This document shows, piece by piece, positions 1 to 8,733 of a stretch of 64,000 bases of DNA; position 1 is the first letter of the stretch; the number at the start of each line of letters is the position of its first letter. The position numbers and the translations under genes were made by a program. The DNA lies in the NCBI RefSeq assembly GCF_014647375.1, contig NZ_BMPB01000007.1, forward strand, positions 1 through 64,000, written 5' to 3'. This DNA is from Parabacteroides faecis (GTDB taxonomy: Bacteria; Bacteroidota; Bacteroidia; Bacteroidales; Tannerellaceae). Below the pieces are notes generated by a model that did no database searches, was not told where the DNA came from, and saw only the letters and a program-made list of their open reading frames with translations.

Positions 1-223
1 CTCTGTTAGCAAAGTTAATACTTTATTTGTTTGCTTTGCTGACACAGTTTAAATTACAGCCTCTAAGAACAAAAAAGTTCATCAAATTAAGCATTTACGA
101 TTTAGCGTTCCCTGAATACTACTTTTCTATTACTTATTTTTATTCTATCATAACTCATTATGATATTTCCATTATGCTTAATAAAAAATTCATTCATGAT
201 TATAGATTATATATAATTTGGAT
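1..223. other. AT-rich stretch without a supported gene
   Basis: The only open frame here (27-263, +) has a low-complexity Ile/Phe/Tyr-rich translation, no recognisable start signal, and runs into the 3' end of the gene on the other strand. I see no RNA gene or repeat. Confidence 0.5.
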
Positions 224-982
224 TTATTCATTGGATATTTTATTCTTTTTACTACTCTCATAGGCTTGTAATAATCTATAGTCATTTACTGAATAAGATT
301 TTAGCGGAGATACCCCTATTAAAAGTCTATATTCATTTATTAGATTATCTCTCAATTTGATTATTTCACTTTTGTTAAATTGATAAAAAAGCCGAAAAGA
401 ATCCAATGCCTTTTCCTTAGAAGTATTATCAAGGTTATGATTTATATCATAGGCTTCTTTTCTCAAATTATATACTAGTGCAATGATTTCCATGTGTTTT
501 ATCGTAACTTCCATAGGAAAAAACATCTGATTGCTTTCTAAGAAGTCATTAGTTTGTCGAGTATATTTGTCGAATGAGACAATTTTTTCCCAATAGTTTA
601 TAATACAATCATTGCTACATTCATTTCCATCAGAAGGACATTTTTTGCCATAATCTACATTTTCTTTACAGTCATATTCGTAATAAGAGGCTATAATATT
701 TATTTGATTTAATATTTCTGTTAGCCTACCACATGCTTCTTTAAGTATTTGTAGCCTTTCTGATTGGATCAGTCCGAACTCGATTCTCATAGTTTCTAAT
801 TGAGTATCAAGGCTTGATTGGATTTGTCTGCTTTTCCTATCTAGTTCTGCACGATGAGATTCTAAGTCTTTATTAAACCAATGAGAAATTTTCCCTTTTA
901 TAGAAAATAATATAATTGTAGGAATAGCAGATGTGCAAATAGTTAGAATTTTCCACCAGTGATTAATAAGGAAATCATTCAT
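224..982 (-). CDS. Membrane-anchored coiled-coil protein, unknown function
   Basis: I do not recognise the family. The 252-residue product has one hydrophobic segment at about residues 9-28, then a polar, charged region (about 35-80) rich in Glu, Arg and Gln that looks coiled-coil, then a mostly helical body. A cysteine cluster at about residues 105-125 (spaced Cys-Lys, Cys-Pro, Cys-Ser, Cys-Ile) could bind metal or form disulfides. The topology suggests a short N-terminal anchor with a cytoplasmic helical domain. The gene is AT-rich like the neighbouring mobile DNA and stands alone, with no co-directional partner nearby. It could be an accessory gene of the decayed element at 1.3-5.8 kb, but nothing in it proves that. 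Confidence 0.6.
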   Translation of the reverse strand: MNDFLINHWWKILTICTSAIPTIILFSIKGKISHWFNKDLESHRAELDRKSRQIQSSLDTQLETMRIEFGLIQSERLQILKEACGRLTEILNQINIIASYYEYDCKENVDYGKKCPSDGNECSNDCIINYWEKIVSFDKYTRQTNDFLESNQMFFPMEVTIKHMEIIALVYNLRKEAYDINHNLDNTSKEKALDSFRLFYQFNKSEIIKLRDNLINEYRLLIGVSPLKSYSVNDYRLLQAYESSKKNKISNE

Positions 983-1350
983 ATTAGTTGAATTTAAATT
1001 ATTTTTTTACAAGTTTACTGTGCATGTTATACGGAAATGAACATTATATAGAAAAATACTCAAAGCATGACTATATAAATATCAGCAACTAGCATTCTCA
1101 AAGATAGAAAATTTTCTGTAAACAATCGGTATTATAGCTAATATACTTTCTCTGATCTCGATTAAAGAGAAAAAGTTCTTTTTTTATCTTCACTTTTAAT
1201 CATCATCTTATTACTTTTTTTCTTGTGTTACTATACCTGTAAATGTTCTGTTGATATTGCATCGTAATTATTGCCATCTCCCAATGAGAAGATAGACAGT
1301 AAAGAATCTCCAGCCTTATTATTTACCTGATTAAAAGACTCTTAATTATT
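983..1350. other. Intergenic region, nothing recognised
   Basis: This is AT-rich DNA between two leftward genes. I found no convincing ORF, RNA gene or long inverted repeat. It should contain the promoter of the gene ending at 224, but no clear TAnnTTTG element stands out. Confidence 0.4.
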
Positions 1351-1926
1351 TTATTTACTATCAAGATTGCAAGAAATCATGTTTTCTTTTTCACCGGATT
1401 GGAATATCTCTTTTTTATTTTCGCCAGTAAAATATTGTTTTGGCTCTTTCAACTCCTGCTCCTGCATTTTCAGTTTATCGTCCATGTTACCGTTCTTCAT
1501 AGTATTGGCATACTCAAAGGATTCAGATAATTGGCGGTTATAGCTGAATAGCTTAAAGCCCTGTTCCACTTGTTGAAATAGGTTCACACGGTCAAAGCCA
1601 CCTATTATTACTCCGTTTTTGGTGTTTTTGTGATTAGTAAGCGGTGACAGCTTCTTTTTATTAGTTTGGTCTTTCCGGATCACTATCAAATGACAGTGCA
1701 TATTCAGTTCGTTATTAGAACAGATGCGGTCAAAATGAATCTTACCGTAAAACTCTATATCCGAAGCGGATGGTTCTTTGTTGAAATTCTTGGCGTATTC
1801 GGGGATGAATACTTCCCCAATATACCGCTTCATGGCTTTGGCTTTCTCCTGTTCGGTGTTCCCCATTATCCGAAGTTCACTTTCCGATGGGCTGACATGG
1901 ATAGCAAAAAAACTTAGTATCCGTTT
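1351..1926 (-). pseudogene. Truncated mobilization relaxase remnant (DUF5712/MobB-like)
   Basis: The frame encodes the C-terminal half of a Bacteroidetes mobilization relaxase-like protein. The pattern HCHLIVIRKD, then GGFDRVNLFQQVEQGF, then a charged tail resembles the DUF5712 family of mobilizable elements, which nick DNA at oriT. The first ATG (1866) is internal: the same frame continues upstream to a stop at 1927-1929, and residues just before the ATG (FAIHVSPSESELR) also fit the family. The N-terminal part is therefore missing and the junction lies near 1915-1926. No oriT or partner accessory gene is seen beside it. Family naming is from memory of motifs, so moderately sure; that it is a 5'-truncated remnant is clear from the reading frame. 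Confidence 0.6.
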
Positions 1927-1947
1927 TCAGTAATTGCCTTAATCTAT

Positions 1948-1955
1948 TAACTTTG
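1948..1955 (+). promoter_or_regulatory. Candidate -7 element TAACTTTG upstream of LuxR gene
   Basis: TAACTTTG matches the Bacteroidetes TAnnTTTG element and lies about 80 bases upstream of the ATG at 2036. A clear -33 TTTG is not visible. Confidence 0.35.
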
Positions 1956-2035
1956 TGCAAAGTTACAGGTAAGCCTTAACTGTTACAATAGTCATTTATA
2001 ATGAGACAAGATGTAACAATCTGAAAATTTGAGAT

Positions 2036-2837
2036 ATGAAAAGTCAATCAATAGATAAAGTAGAAAAAGTAGTAGATTCTGCCTACATCAGATGCTTTTA
2101 TTGACGAGTTGGATTACTCTGTTATAGAACGGAAAAAAGCTGATTGGCTTAAACTATCAGAATTCGCACATAGTATAGTGTTGGTCTTTGACTGTTATGC
2201 TAAGAAATTCATTTTTGTATCAGACAATATCCCTCAATCATATGGGATTGACTCTAAAAGGTTATTTATCTATGGCCATGAACCTGTCTTAAAGATTATT
2301 CATCCAGGTGATATACATTATGGCTTGCTTGTTAGAAAGAAAATCTACTCCTTATTAAGTAGTCTTTCCGCTGAAGAAAAAATGAAGCATAAGATGGTAC
2401 ATGAGATGCGAGTAAAAAATGTACGTGGTGAATATATCCGTATTATTGAACAGGAGCAAGTAATAGAATTAGATAAGTCAGGTGATATTTGGCTTATGTT
2501 ATCAGTTATCGATGTTGATGCAAGCCATGAATCAGAAATAACCAAAAGCCACCTCTATAATTTTGAAACAAGAGAGCAGATATTTATTGATTTATCAGAT
2601 ACCTTAGAAGAACCATTGACAAATAGAGAATTGAGCGTCTTGCAATTAATGAAACAAGGTTTATTAAGCAAAGAGATTGCAAACTCTTTAAATGTCAGCA
2701 TCAATACAATTAATACTCACAGGCAGAACATCTTACAAAAGTTAAAAGCGAACAATTCTATCGAAGCTGTTAATTTGGCACAAAGGTTGGGTTTATTCAA
2801 CTCAATTCAAAAACACATTTTTTCCGAAACGGATTAA
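2036..2837 (+). pseudogene. LuxR-type regulator with PAS-like sensor, N-terminal frameshift
   Basis: The C-terminal 60 residues form a GerE/LuxR helix-turn-helix (LTNRELSVLQLMKQGLLSKE, then INTINTHRQNIL). The preceding 150 residues resemble a PAS-type sensor. The open frame without a stop begins only at a TTG (2109), inside what reads as coding sequence. An ATG at 2036 opens a frame giving MKSQSIDKVEKVVDS and then stops at 2102-2104. The downstream frame starts LPTSDAFIDELDYS at 2079. Joining the two requires restoring two bases (TCTCTG shortened to TCTG at 2078-2081). I read this as a 2-bp deletion in one original gene of about 257 residues. A shortened protein from TTG or another start could still be made, because both domains are intact downstream. 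The target genes are unknown. Confidence 0.6.
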
Positions 2838-2880
2838 TAACATTAACTCTATCAATGCAGCAGCCAGTATGTGCAAGTCT

Positions 2881-2933
2881 TAAGCTAAAAATACGACCCG
2901 AAGCGTAGCGCAGGTGTGGAGATTTTTAGCTTA
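2881..2933. repeat. 12-bp perfect inverted repeat (stem-loop)
   Basis: TAAGCTAAAAAT at 2881-2892 is the exact reverse complement of ATTTTTAGCTTA at 2922-2933, with a GC-rich 29-base loop. There is no following T-run. The GC-rich patch (2893-3000) differs from the AT-rich surroundings and resembles backbone DNA of Bacteroides mobile elements. It may be a terminator or a remnant of a transfer region. Confidence 0.45.
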
Positions 2934-3047
2934 ACCCGTAGGGCTTGGACTTGAACGGACTGGATGCGGAGCTTTTCTTTGTTAATGTTTTTAGTCTGAT
3001 TTTGAAAAAACTAAATATATTTCAATACACCTATTTAGTAGTACGGT

Positions 3048-4376
3048 TTAGTTTTCGTCATGTGTAGTTATCAATCTTATCATCTTACTTAATAATGGTT
3101 TCACTTTTATCTCAACATCCTTTGACTTATTAACCATATTTGAGAAAGCTATGAAAACAAGAAAAGCTTTTAATATTGCACTATCGATATTAGTTGTTAT
3201 CAATGGCTCATTATATTGTATCTGCATAAATCCTGATAGAGAGAGGTATAAGAAGTAAGCTAAATAAATAAGAAAATTTACATTGTTCTTATTGATAACA
3301 TATAGAGCTAATTCAGTCTTAACGGCTTCATATTTATGGTTTTCCCAATTTTTCAATGGAGATTGTTCTTTTATCATCCAATGAATAAATTTTGACCCAT
3401 GAACACTTATAATAGAACCAACTGCAAGTGTAATAAAAAACATAGTTTCCCATGAGATATTCAAATTAAGCAAAAAGTACAAGGCTATCACAATTATTAT
3501 AGGTATTCCAAATGCATATGCTCCCAAACACATATAACTCATTAAAACTATCATTGTTGGAAACATTAAATTAAGCAATATTTTAGTGATTATTATTGGT
3601 AACGAAATTATAAAATCTAATATTTTTACTATCCTATTTTTACTCTTACTAATTAACGATTGCAAAATCATAAATATAACAATATATACAATAAAAAATA
3701 CTATAGCTTTCCATTCAAATTTTATCATTAGCCATAAGTATAAAGAAGTTAAAGCAATCCCTATGCTAACGAATGCGAATATTATTAATGAAAGTTTTGC
3801 TTTTTCGGGTATCGCAATCTGCATCCACCATTTGGTAAAACTCCTTATTTCAATAACCTTTTTATGTTCTGGATTAGTACATTTTGTAGGTCTTTTTATA
3901 AACTCATGATATGCATATTCAATTTTTGTAGGTTTATGATATTTTAATTCATACTCTAAAATTTCGCCATCTGATAATAACACTAACATATAAGTGCCGG
4001 TTATAATACCGTATGTACCTTTTGAATCTTGGTGAAATCTACGCCTCACTTCATAGGTGTTTTTATTAAACGTTTTCAATTCATTGTGCAGACGTAAATC
4101 TACATTTTTATCCATCATCATTTCTTCTACTGCTTCATTGTCTTTGCATGGATAAACACACCAATACATAAAAATAAACATAAATAGAAATAATAGAGGA
4201 AATAAACTATAGGCAGTATTAAAGTATAGATATTCGGCAAATATTACAGTTCCAATACATATACCAATAACTGCAATTATTAATGGCTTCTCCATTGGTT
4301 GTCTCGTATTATAGCTAAAACAAAGATTTCCTTCTTTATTTTTCCAAGTCCTTATATTCTTTGTTGTCATATTCAT
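3048..4376 (-). CDS. Polytopic membrane protein, unknown function
   Basis: The 442-residue product has two N-terminal membrane segments (about residues 28-48 and 55-75), a soluble region of roughly 100 residues, and five to seven further strongly hydrophobic segments between about 195 and 420. I recognise no conserved motif or transporter signature. The soluble part includes a short basic segment (YHKPTKIEYAYHEFIKRPTK) likely to be cytoplasmic. It is AT-rich and flanked by mobile-element debris on both sides, so it is probably cargo of the decayed element. It has no co-directional neighbour closer than the dead integrase. Confidence 0.65.
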   Translation of the reverse strand: MNMTTKNIRTWKNKEGNLCFSYNTRQPMEKPLIIAVIGICIGTVIFAEYLYFNTAYSLFPLLFLFMFIFMYWCVYPCKDNEAVEEMMMDKNVDLRLHNELKTFNKNTYEVRRRFHQDSKGTYGIITGTYMLVLLSDGEILEYELKYHKPTKIEYAYHEFIKRPTKCTNPEHKKVIEIRSFTKWWMQIAIPEKAKLSLIIFAFVSIGIALTSLYLWLMIKFEWKAIVFFIVYIVIFMILQSLISKSKNRIVKILDFIISLPIIITKILLNLMFPTMIVLMSYMCLGAYAFGIPIIIVIALYFLLNLNISWETMFFITLAVGSIISVHGSKFIHWMIKEQSPLKNWENHKYEAVKTELALYVINKNNVNFLIYLAYFLYLSLSGFMQIQYNEPLITTNIDSAILKAFLVFIAFSNMVNKSKDVEIKVKPLLSKMIRLITTHDEN

Positions 4377-4494
4377 AAAAATGGGTACTTACATAATATT
4401 ATCACAAATACGATTATTTGATACTTATCAAAGATATAGTTATTATATATATAATCAAACACTTGTTAGAGATTTATTGATAAAGAGTAAGCGT

Positions 4495-5716
4495 CACCGT
4501 TTTCTATTAAAGCTCTTTTCTACATTAACCATATCACGCATAATGGAGCTATCAAATACTTTAGCATAGTATTGCGTCATTCTTATATTGGAGTGTCCTA
4601 AACATTCTCCATTGATACCTCATTGCCTAAAAATACGATTGTAGCCGCCGTATGACGGGCGACATGTGTCGTCAGCCGTTTGGTTATACCGCACAAATCA
4701 GCAATTTCTTTCAGATAGGCGTTCATGCGCTGGTTACTTATAGCAGGCAGAAGTACACCTTTCTCTATACACTCTATATTATCTTCGTACTTTCTAAGTA
4801 TTCTTTGCGGAATAGACAATACAGGTATATTGCACATCTGATTAGTTTTTTGTCGTGCCTTGCGTATCCACAATGCACCGTTATTGTCTCTTACCAAGTG
4901 TTAGCGGCTCAACTGCTGAACATCTGCGAAAGCGAGCGCGGTAAAACAGCAGAAAATAAAAGTATCTCTTACCTGTTCCAATCGTTTGATAGAAAACTCT
5001 TTATTCAACAGAATATCCAATTCCTCACGGGATAGAAATTCTACATCTACTTCTTCCTGCTTGAAGTGAATACCATAAAAAGGGTCTTTCTTTATCCAGT
5101 CATTAGCCAAAGCAATACGAACGACTTTCTTTAAAGTTTTCAAATGCTTCAAGGCTGAATTGTTTTGGCAATGCTTATCTGTTTTTAGCCAAAAGTCAAA
5201 ATCACGAATAAACTGCCCGTCCATTTCCGACAGCATTACATCATCACGATGGTAGCAGCTACGAATATATTCTTTCAGACGATTAATTGAAGTATCAAAC
5301 TTGGCAACGGTAGACTCTGTATATTCCTTACCTATCAAAGCCCGGCATTTCTCGTTATGCTCTGCATAGACTTCCAATAAACTACGCTGTACTTTATCAC
5401 GTCCGTAGAAACAATCCTTTATTATATCCGCTGTTATCAGTTTATTGTCTATCTCCAATTCACGATGTATCTGTAATACTTTGGCTCGAACTGTACTGAT
5501 ATAGTGGTTTAGTTCTGTGGCTATACGGTCTTTTCCTTTGGAACATTCCTTTTTCTGATTCCATAAATCTACGGGAATACTCCGTTTAATCATAACTTCG
5601 GCTACTCGCTTGTTTACGGTGATGCGCATACAAACAGGAGCTTCACCGTTTTTGAGAAGTTTGGCTTTCTTGATAATGAATAGTACGCTTAACGTGCTTC
5701 TTTTCGCTGCTCCCAT
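4495..5716 (-). pseudogene. Tyrosine recombinase (integrase) pseudogene
   Basis: The reading frame encodes a Bacteroidetes tyrosine integrase: Arm-DNA-binding N-terminus, SAM-like core-binding domain (about residues 100-190), and catalytic domain. It is broken twice. First, an in-frame TAA at 4901-4903 interrupts QQLSR and HLVRDNNGALW without any frame change. Second, after the HVARHTAATI box (catalytic His/Arg) the frame ends at 4598 in a TAG. The missing tail LGHSNIRMTQYYAK, with the catalytic His and Tyr, continues in another frame to a TGA at 4495-4497. A loss of about 8 bases after GAATGT explains the shift. The 5' end faces tRNA-Asp, the usual arrangement for an integrase at an element boundary. 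It is almost certainly inactive. Confidence 0.85.
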
Positions 5717-5806
5717 AATCCTTTAATTTTTAAGTGTTGCAAAATTAGTTTATTAGGTTCAAAAACCAACTACGAAAAACACTGATAATCAAAGCCAAAT
5801 ACGTCA

Positions 5807-5847
5807 ATTCGTGGGAGCAAAAACGGCTTTCAAAAAGTCCCACGAAT
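5807..5847. repeat. 10-bp inverted repeat upstream of dead integrase
   Basis: ATTCGTGGGA (5807-5816) and TCCCACGAAT (5838-5847) are perfect inverse complements with a 21-base spacer. They lie between the integrase start and tRNA-Asp. This could be an element-end or recombinase-binding site, or a transcription stop. No second copy elsewhere in the window was noticed. Confidence 0.4.
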
Positions 5848-5903
5848 AAGCCACGTGAAGACTACCTTAAACTGCCATTTTTTGCCTAAGCGAGGAAAAA
5901 GAA

Positions 5904-5935
5904 AAAGCTCTGTAATCATTGAATTACAGAGCTTT
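5904..5935 (-). terminator. Intrinsic terminator downstream of tRNA-Asp
   Basis: AAAGCTCTGTAAT and ATTACAGAGCTTT form a near-perfect 13-bp stem with a short loop. On the minus strand it is followed by a T-rich run. It lies 25 bases beyond the tRNA 3' end. Confidence 0.8.
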
Positions 5936-5959
5936 ACTTTATTTCGCTTCTTTCGAAAG

Positions 5960-6033
5960 CGGTCCGGACGGGACTCGAACCCGCGACCCCATGCGTGACA
6001 GGCATGTATTCTAACCAACTGAACTACCGAACC
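5960..6033 (-). tRNA. tRNA-Asp (anticodon GTC)
   Basis: Read on the minus strand, the 74-base gene begins GGTTCGGTAGTTCAG and ends in a 7-bp acceptor strand CCGGACC plus G discriminator. The anticodon loop CTGTCAC gives GTC, for Asp. The T-arm GGTTCGAGTCCC is canonical. CCA is not encoded. A TACCTTTG promoter element lies upstream and a terminator downstream. The 3' end faces the decayed integrative element, but I found no duplicated tRNA 3' segment that would mark an att site. Confidence 0.95.
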
Positions 6034-6068
6034 AATGTTTTCATATCGCATCTCTCTCGATTGCGGTG

Positions 6069-6076
6069 CAAAGGTA
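6069..6076 (-). promoter_or_regulatory. -7 element of tRNA-Asp promoter
   Basis: The minus strand reads TACCTTTG, matching TAnnTTTG, 36 bases before the first tRNA base. Confidence 0.55.
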
Positions 6077-6139
6077 GATAATATTTTTAATTACACAACA
6101 GTTTCATACAAATATTTCACATCGGATCGATTATTTTTT

Positions 6140-6147
6140 TACTTTTG
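6140..6147 (+). promoter_or_regulatory. -7 element upstream of aminotransferase
   Basis: TACTTTTG matches TAnnTTTG and lies 25 bases before the ATG at 6172. A -33 element is not obvious. Confidence 0.5.
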
Positions 6148-6171
6148 TCCCCCATATAAACTATAACAGAC

Positions 6172-7485
6172 ATGAAGAATACTCCAGTAGATTATCAGAC
6201 TGCCAGACGAATAATAGATGGCTACAGATTACCGGATTTCGGGAAAGCTACAATCCGTGAAGTTGTTGCCATATCCACACAATTGGAACAGGAAACAAAA
6301 ACCGAGTTCATACATATGGAAATGGGAGTTCCCGGACTGAAAGCGGCGCAAGTCGGTGTTGATGCGGAAATAAATGCACTAAAGAGCGGCATCGCCTCCA
6401 TCTATCCGAATATCAACGGTACGCCGGAAGTAAAAGCAGAAGCATCCAGATTCATCAAGGCTTTTATCAATATAGATATAGCACCGGAATGCTGTGTTCC
6501 GGTAACCGGTTCCATGCAAGGGACATTTGCCTCTTTCCTTACCAGCGGACAATGCACGGAAGGAAAAGATACTATCCTCTTCATCGATCCCGGATTTCCG
6601 GTTCAAAAACAACAGATCGTCGTGATGGGATATAAATACGAATCATTCGACGTCTATGAATATCGCGGAGAGAAACTGCGTGCCATCCTGGAAGAACACC
6701 TTTCAAAAGGCAATATCGCAGCCATGATCTATTCGAATCCGAACAATCCTGCCTGGTTCTGCCTGACAGACGAAGAACTGAAGATCATCGGAGAGATGGC
6801 AAACAAATATGATACGATCGTGATCGAAGACCTCGCCTACTTCGCTATGGATTTTCGCAAAGAACTCGGCAAACCTTTCGAAGCTCCTTATCAGGCAAGC
6901 GTTGCACATTATACGGATAATTACATCTTACAGATCTCCGGTTCGAAAGCATTCAGCTATGCCGGACAACGTATCGGTGTAACTGCTATCTCCAACAAAC
7001 TTTACCACCGTGCTTATCCGGGACTGACGAAGCGTTATGGCGGCGGTACTTTCGGTACTGTTTACATCCACCGTGTACTGTACGCTCTGTCATCAGGAAC
7101 CAGCCATTCAGCGCAGGTAGCATTGGCTGCCATGTTCAAAGCAGCCTCCGACGGCCAGTTCGATTTTATCTCGGAAGTAAAGGAATACGGACGCCGCGCC
7201 GAAAGACTGAAAAAGATTTTTACAGACTACGGCTTCACGATCGTTTACGATCATGACCTGGACGAACCGATTGCCGACGGCTTCTATTTCACGATCGCTT
7301 ATCCCGGAATGACCGGCGGAGAGTTGATGGAAGAATTAATCTATTACGGAGTAAGCGCCATTTCTTTAAGCACAACCGGCAGTAACCAGGAAGGTCTGCG
7401 CGCCTGCACTTCGTTCATCAAACCGCACCAATATGACCTTCTGGAAGAGCGTTTAAAGCTATTCAAAGAAAATCATACCCTATAA
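6172..7485 (+). CDS. PLP-dependent aminotransferase, class I/II
   Basis: The 437-residue protein has the fold-type I aminotransferase layout. YSNPNNPAW (about residue 188) and IEDLAYFAMD (about 223) form the cofactor pocket, with the Asp that contacts the pyridoxal nitrogen. SGSKAFSYAGQRIG (about 260) carries the Schiff-base Lys. R-ACTSFIKPH near the C-terminus supplies the substrate-carboxylate Arg. Such enzymes move amino groups between amino acids and 2-oxo acids in the cytoplasm; the substrate cannot be read from the sequence. It is monocistronic, with its own promoter and a strong terminator. The start ATG is well placed after the TACTTTTG promoter. Nothing looks damaged. Confidence 0.9.
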   Translation: MKNTPVDYQTARRIIDGYRLPDFGKATIREVVAISTQLEQETKTEFIHMEMGVPGLKAAQVGVDAEINALKSGIASIYPNINGTPEVKAEASRFIKAFINIDIAPECCVPVTGSMQGTFASFLTSGQCTEGKDTILFIDPGFPVQKQQIVVMGYKYESFDVYEYRGEKLRAILEEHLSKGNIAAMIYSNPNNPAWFCLTDEELKIIGEMANKYDTIVIEDLAYFAMDFRKELGKPFEAPYQASVAHYTDNYILQISGSKAFSYAGQRIGVTAISNKLYHRAYPGLTKRYGGGTFGTVYIHRVLYALSSGTSHSAQVALAAMFKAASDGQFDFISEVKEYGRRAERLKKIFTDYGFTIVYDHDLDEPIADGFYFTIAYPGMTGGELMEELIYYGVSAISLSTTGSNQEGLRACTSFIKPHQYDLLEERLKLFKENHTL

Positions 7486-7492
7486 TTAACAC

Positions 7493-7539
7493 AAACCCGG
7501 CATTTATTTTACACTTATTAACCCAAATGCCGGGTTTTT
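7493..7539 (+). terminator. Intrinsic terminator of aminotransferase gene
   Basis: AAACCCGGCATTT (7493-7505) pairs perfectly with AAATGCCGGGTTT (7525-7537), followed by T residues. Confidence 0.9.
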
Positions 7540-7604
7540 CGTTTGCTTCTTAACATCAAAAGCCATATATTGTCGCTGTGTATTAACAGTTAAGCGATCT
7601 TATC

Positions 7605-8201
7605 ATGGCATCATACAAAAATATCTTCAAAATAACGCATAATAATCTCCTGCCTGCACAAGGTAGCATACTCATATCAGAACCTTTTCTGCAAGATGCC
7701 TATTTCCAACGCTCCGTCGTTCTGCTCGTAGAACACACAGATAACGGATCAATGGGATTAGTCTTAAACAAGAAAACGGATCTGGTAGTCAATACATTTT
7801 TTCCGGAACTGGAGAAGTTCCCGGAGATACCGATTTACCTGGGAGGCCCTGTAAGTGCCAATCGCCTGTTCTTCATTCACTCACTGGGTGATCTGATTAT
7901 CCCCGATTCCCTGAAGATAAAAGACCATCTCTATTTTGACGGTGATTTCGAAGCGTTAAAACGTTATATCCAGAATGGTCATTCTATTGACGGGAAAGTA
8001 AAATTTTTCCTCGGTTATTCAGGCTGGACAGAAGGTCAGTTGGGTAATGAGATCAACCATAACTCATGGGTAGTAAGCCACGCATCGAAAGAAAATGTGT
8101 TGCTGGCCGACGGAGAGGATTTTTGGAAAGATTCATTGGGAGAGCTTGGCAGCAATTATGAAGCATGGACAAAATATCCCAAGGATCCGTATCTTAACTA
8201 A
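7605..8201 (+). CDS. YqgE/AlgH family protein (UPF0301)
   Basis: The 198-residue product matches the YqgE/AlgH family in length and motifs: G-ILISEPFLQDAYFQRSVVLL at the N-terminus, NGSMGLVLNK, IYLGGPVSANRLFFIHS, and GYSGWTEGQLGNEI in the C-terminal half. The family is a small conserved cytoplasmic fold of poorly defined, possibly regulatory, role. It has no catalytic residues that I can assign. The gene ends one base before the convergent acetyltransferase gene, so the two share a 3' junction without an evident terminator. It reads as a normal core gene. Confidence 0.9.
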   Translation: MASYKNIFKITHNNLLPAQGSILISEPFLQDAYFQRSVVLLVEHTDNGSMGLVLNKKTDLVVNTFFPELEKFPEIPIYLGGPVSANRLFFIHSLGDLIIPDSLKIKDHLYFDGDFEALKRYIQNGHSIDGKVKFFLGYSGWTEGQLGNEINHNSWVVSHASKENVLLADGEDFWKDSLGELGSNYEAWTKYPKDPYLN

Positions 8202-8732
8202 TTATCTTTCAGTCCGTACCTTTTGCATTACCAAAACGTCGGAATATCTTTTTTCCGTCAGGACCCAATCTTTCATTATTCCGGAAAGAACAAACCCGCA
8301 ACGGGTAAATAAGGCCTTACTGGCTTCATTCTCTATCGGGATATGAACAAATAACTGGTGCAATTTCAGAAACATAAAAGCATATTCCATCAATACATGC
8401 ATCGCTTCCGTAGCAAATCCGTTCCCCTGATAAAGCGGATCGACCAGAATACCGATGCCTGCACGCCGGTGATGGGGCTCGAAGTCATACAAGTCGACCG
8501 TGCCGATAGCTGCTCCTGTCGAACGCAACTCGATCATCAGACGCAATTGCCTGGTATCGAAAATATCCCGGTGTGACTCCCGGATATACTCTTTCAATAT
8601 ATAACGGGAATATGGGGACATAGTGTTACCCAACTCCCACAGGTCTGAATTATTCTCCCAACGATATAAAAGTTCCAGATCCTCCGGCTCCAGTGCACGA
8701 AGCCGGATCATTTCATTTTCCAGTAGTGCCAT
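8202..8732 (-). CDS. GNAT family N-acetyltransferase (RimJ/RimL-like)
   Basis: The 176-residue protein has the GNAT layout: LRALEPEDLELLYRWENNSD at the N-terminus, IGTVDLYDFEPHHRRAGIGI in the middle, and the acetyl-CoA loop LVDPLYQGNGFATEAM (Q-G-x-G-x-A) at about residue 97. FTRCGFVLSG sits near the end. It probably acetylates a protein N-terminus or a small amine; the substrate is not deducible. It lies directly downstream (1-base gap) of the glycosyltransferase and recR genes on the same strand, so the three likely form one operon. Confidence 0.88.
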   Translation of the reverse strand: MALLENEMIRLRALEPEDLELLYRWENNSDLWELGNTMSPYSRYILKEYIRESHRDIFDTRQLRLMIELRSTGAAIGTVDLYDFEPHHRRAGIGILVDPLYQGNGFATEAMHVLMEYAFMFLKLHQLFVHIPIENEASKALFTRCGFVLSGIMKDWVLTEKRYSDVLVMQKVRTER

Positions 8733-8733
8733 A

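Noticed and set aside
27-263. 78-codon open frame at the left edge
   Set aside because: Low-complexity translation, no start signal, and it overlaps the 3' end of the better-supported gene on the other strand.
4381-4569. 62-codon rightward frame
   Set aside because: It overlaps the out-of-frame 3' end of the integrase pseudogene and has no features of a gene.
5717-6033. tRNA-Asp 3' end as attachment site of the left element
   Set aside because: I looked for a second copy of the tRNA 3' segment to the left and found none; the terminator between tRNA and integrase is intact.
5830-6051. 73-codon frame over tRNA-Asp
   Set aside because: It is simply the tRNA and its flanks read as codons.
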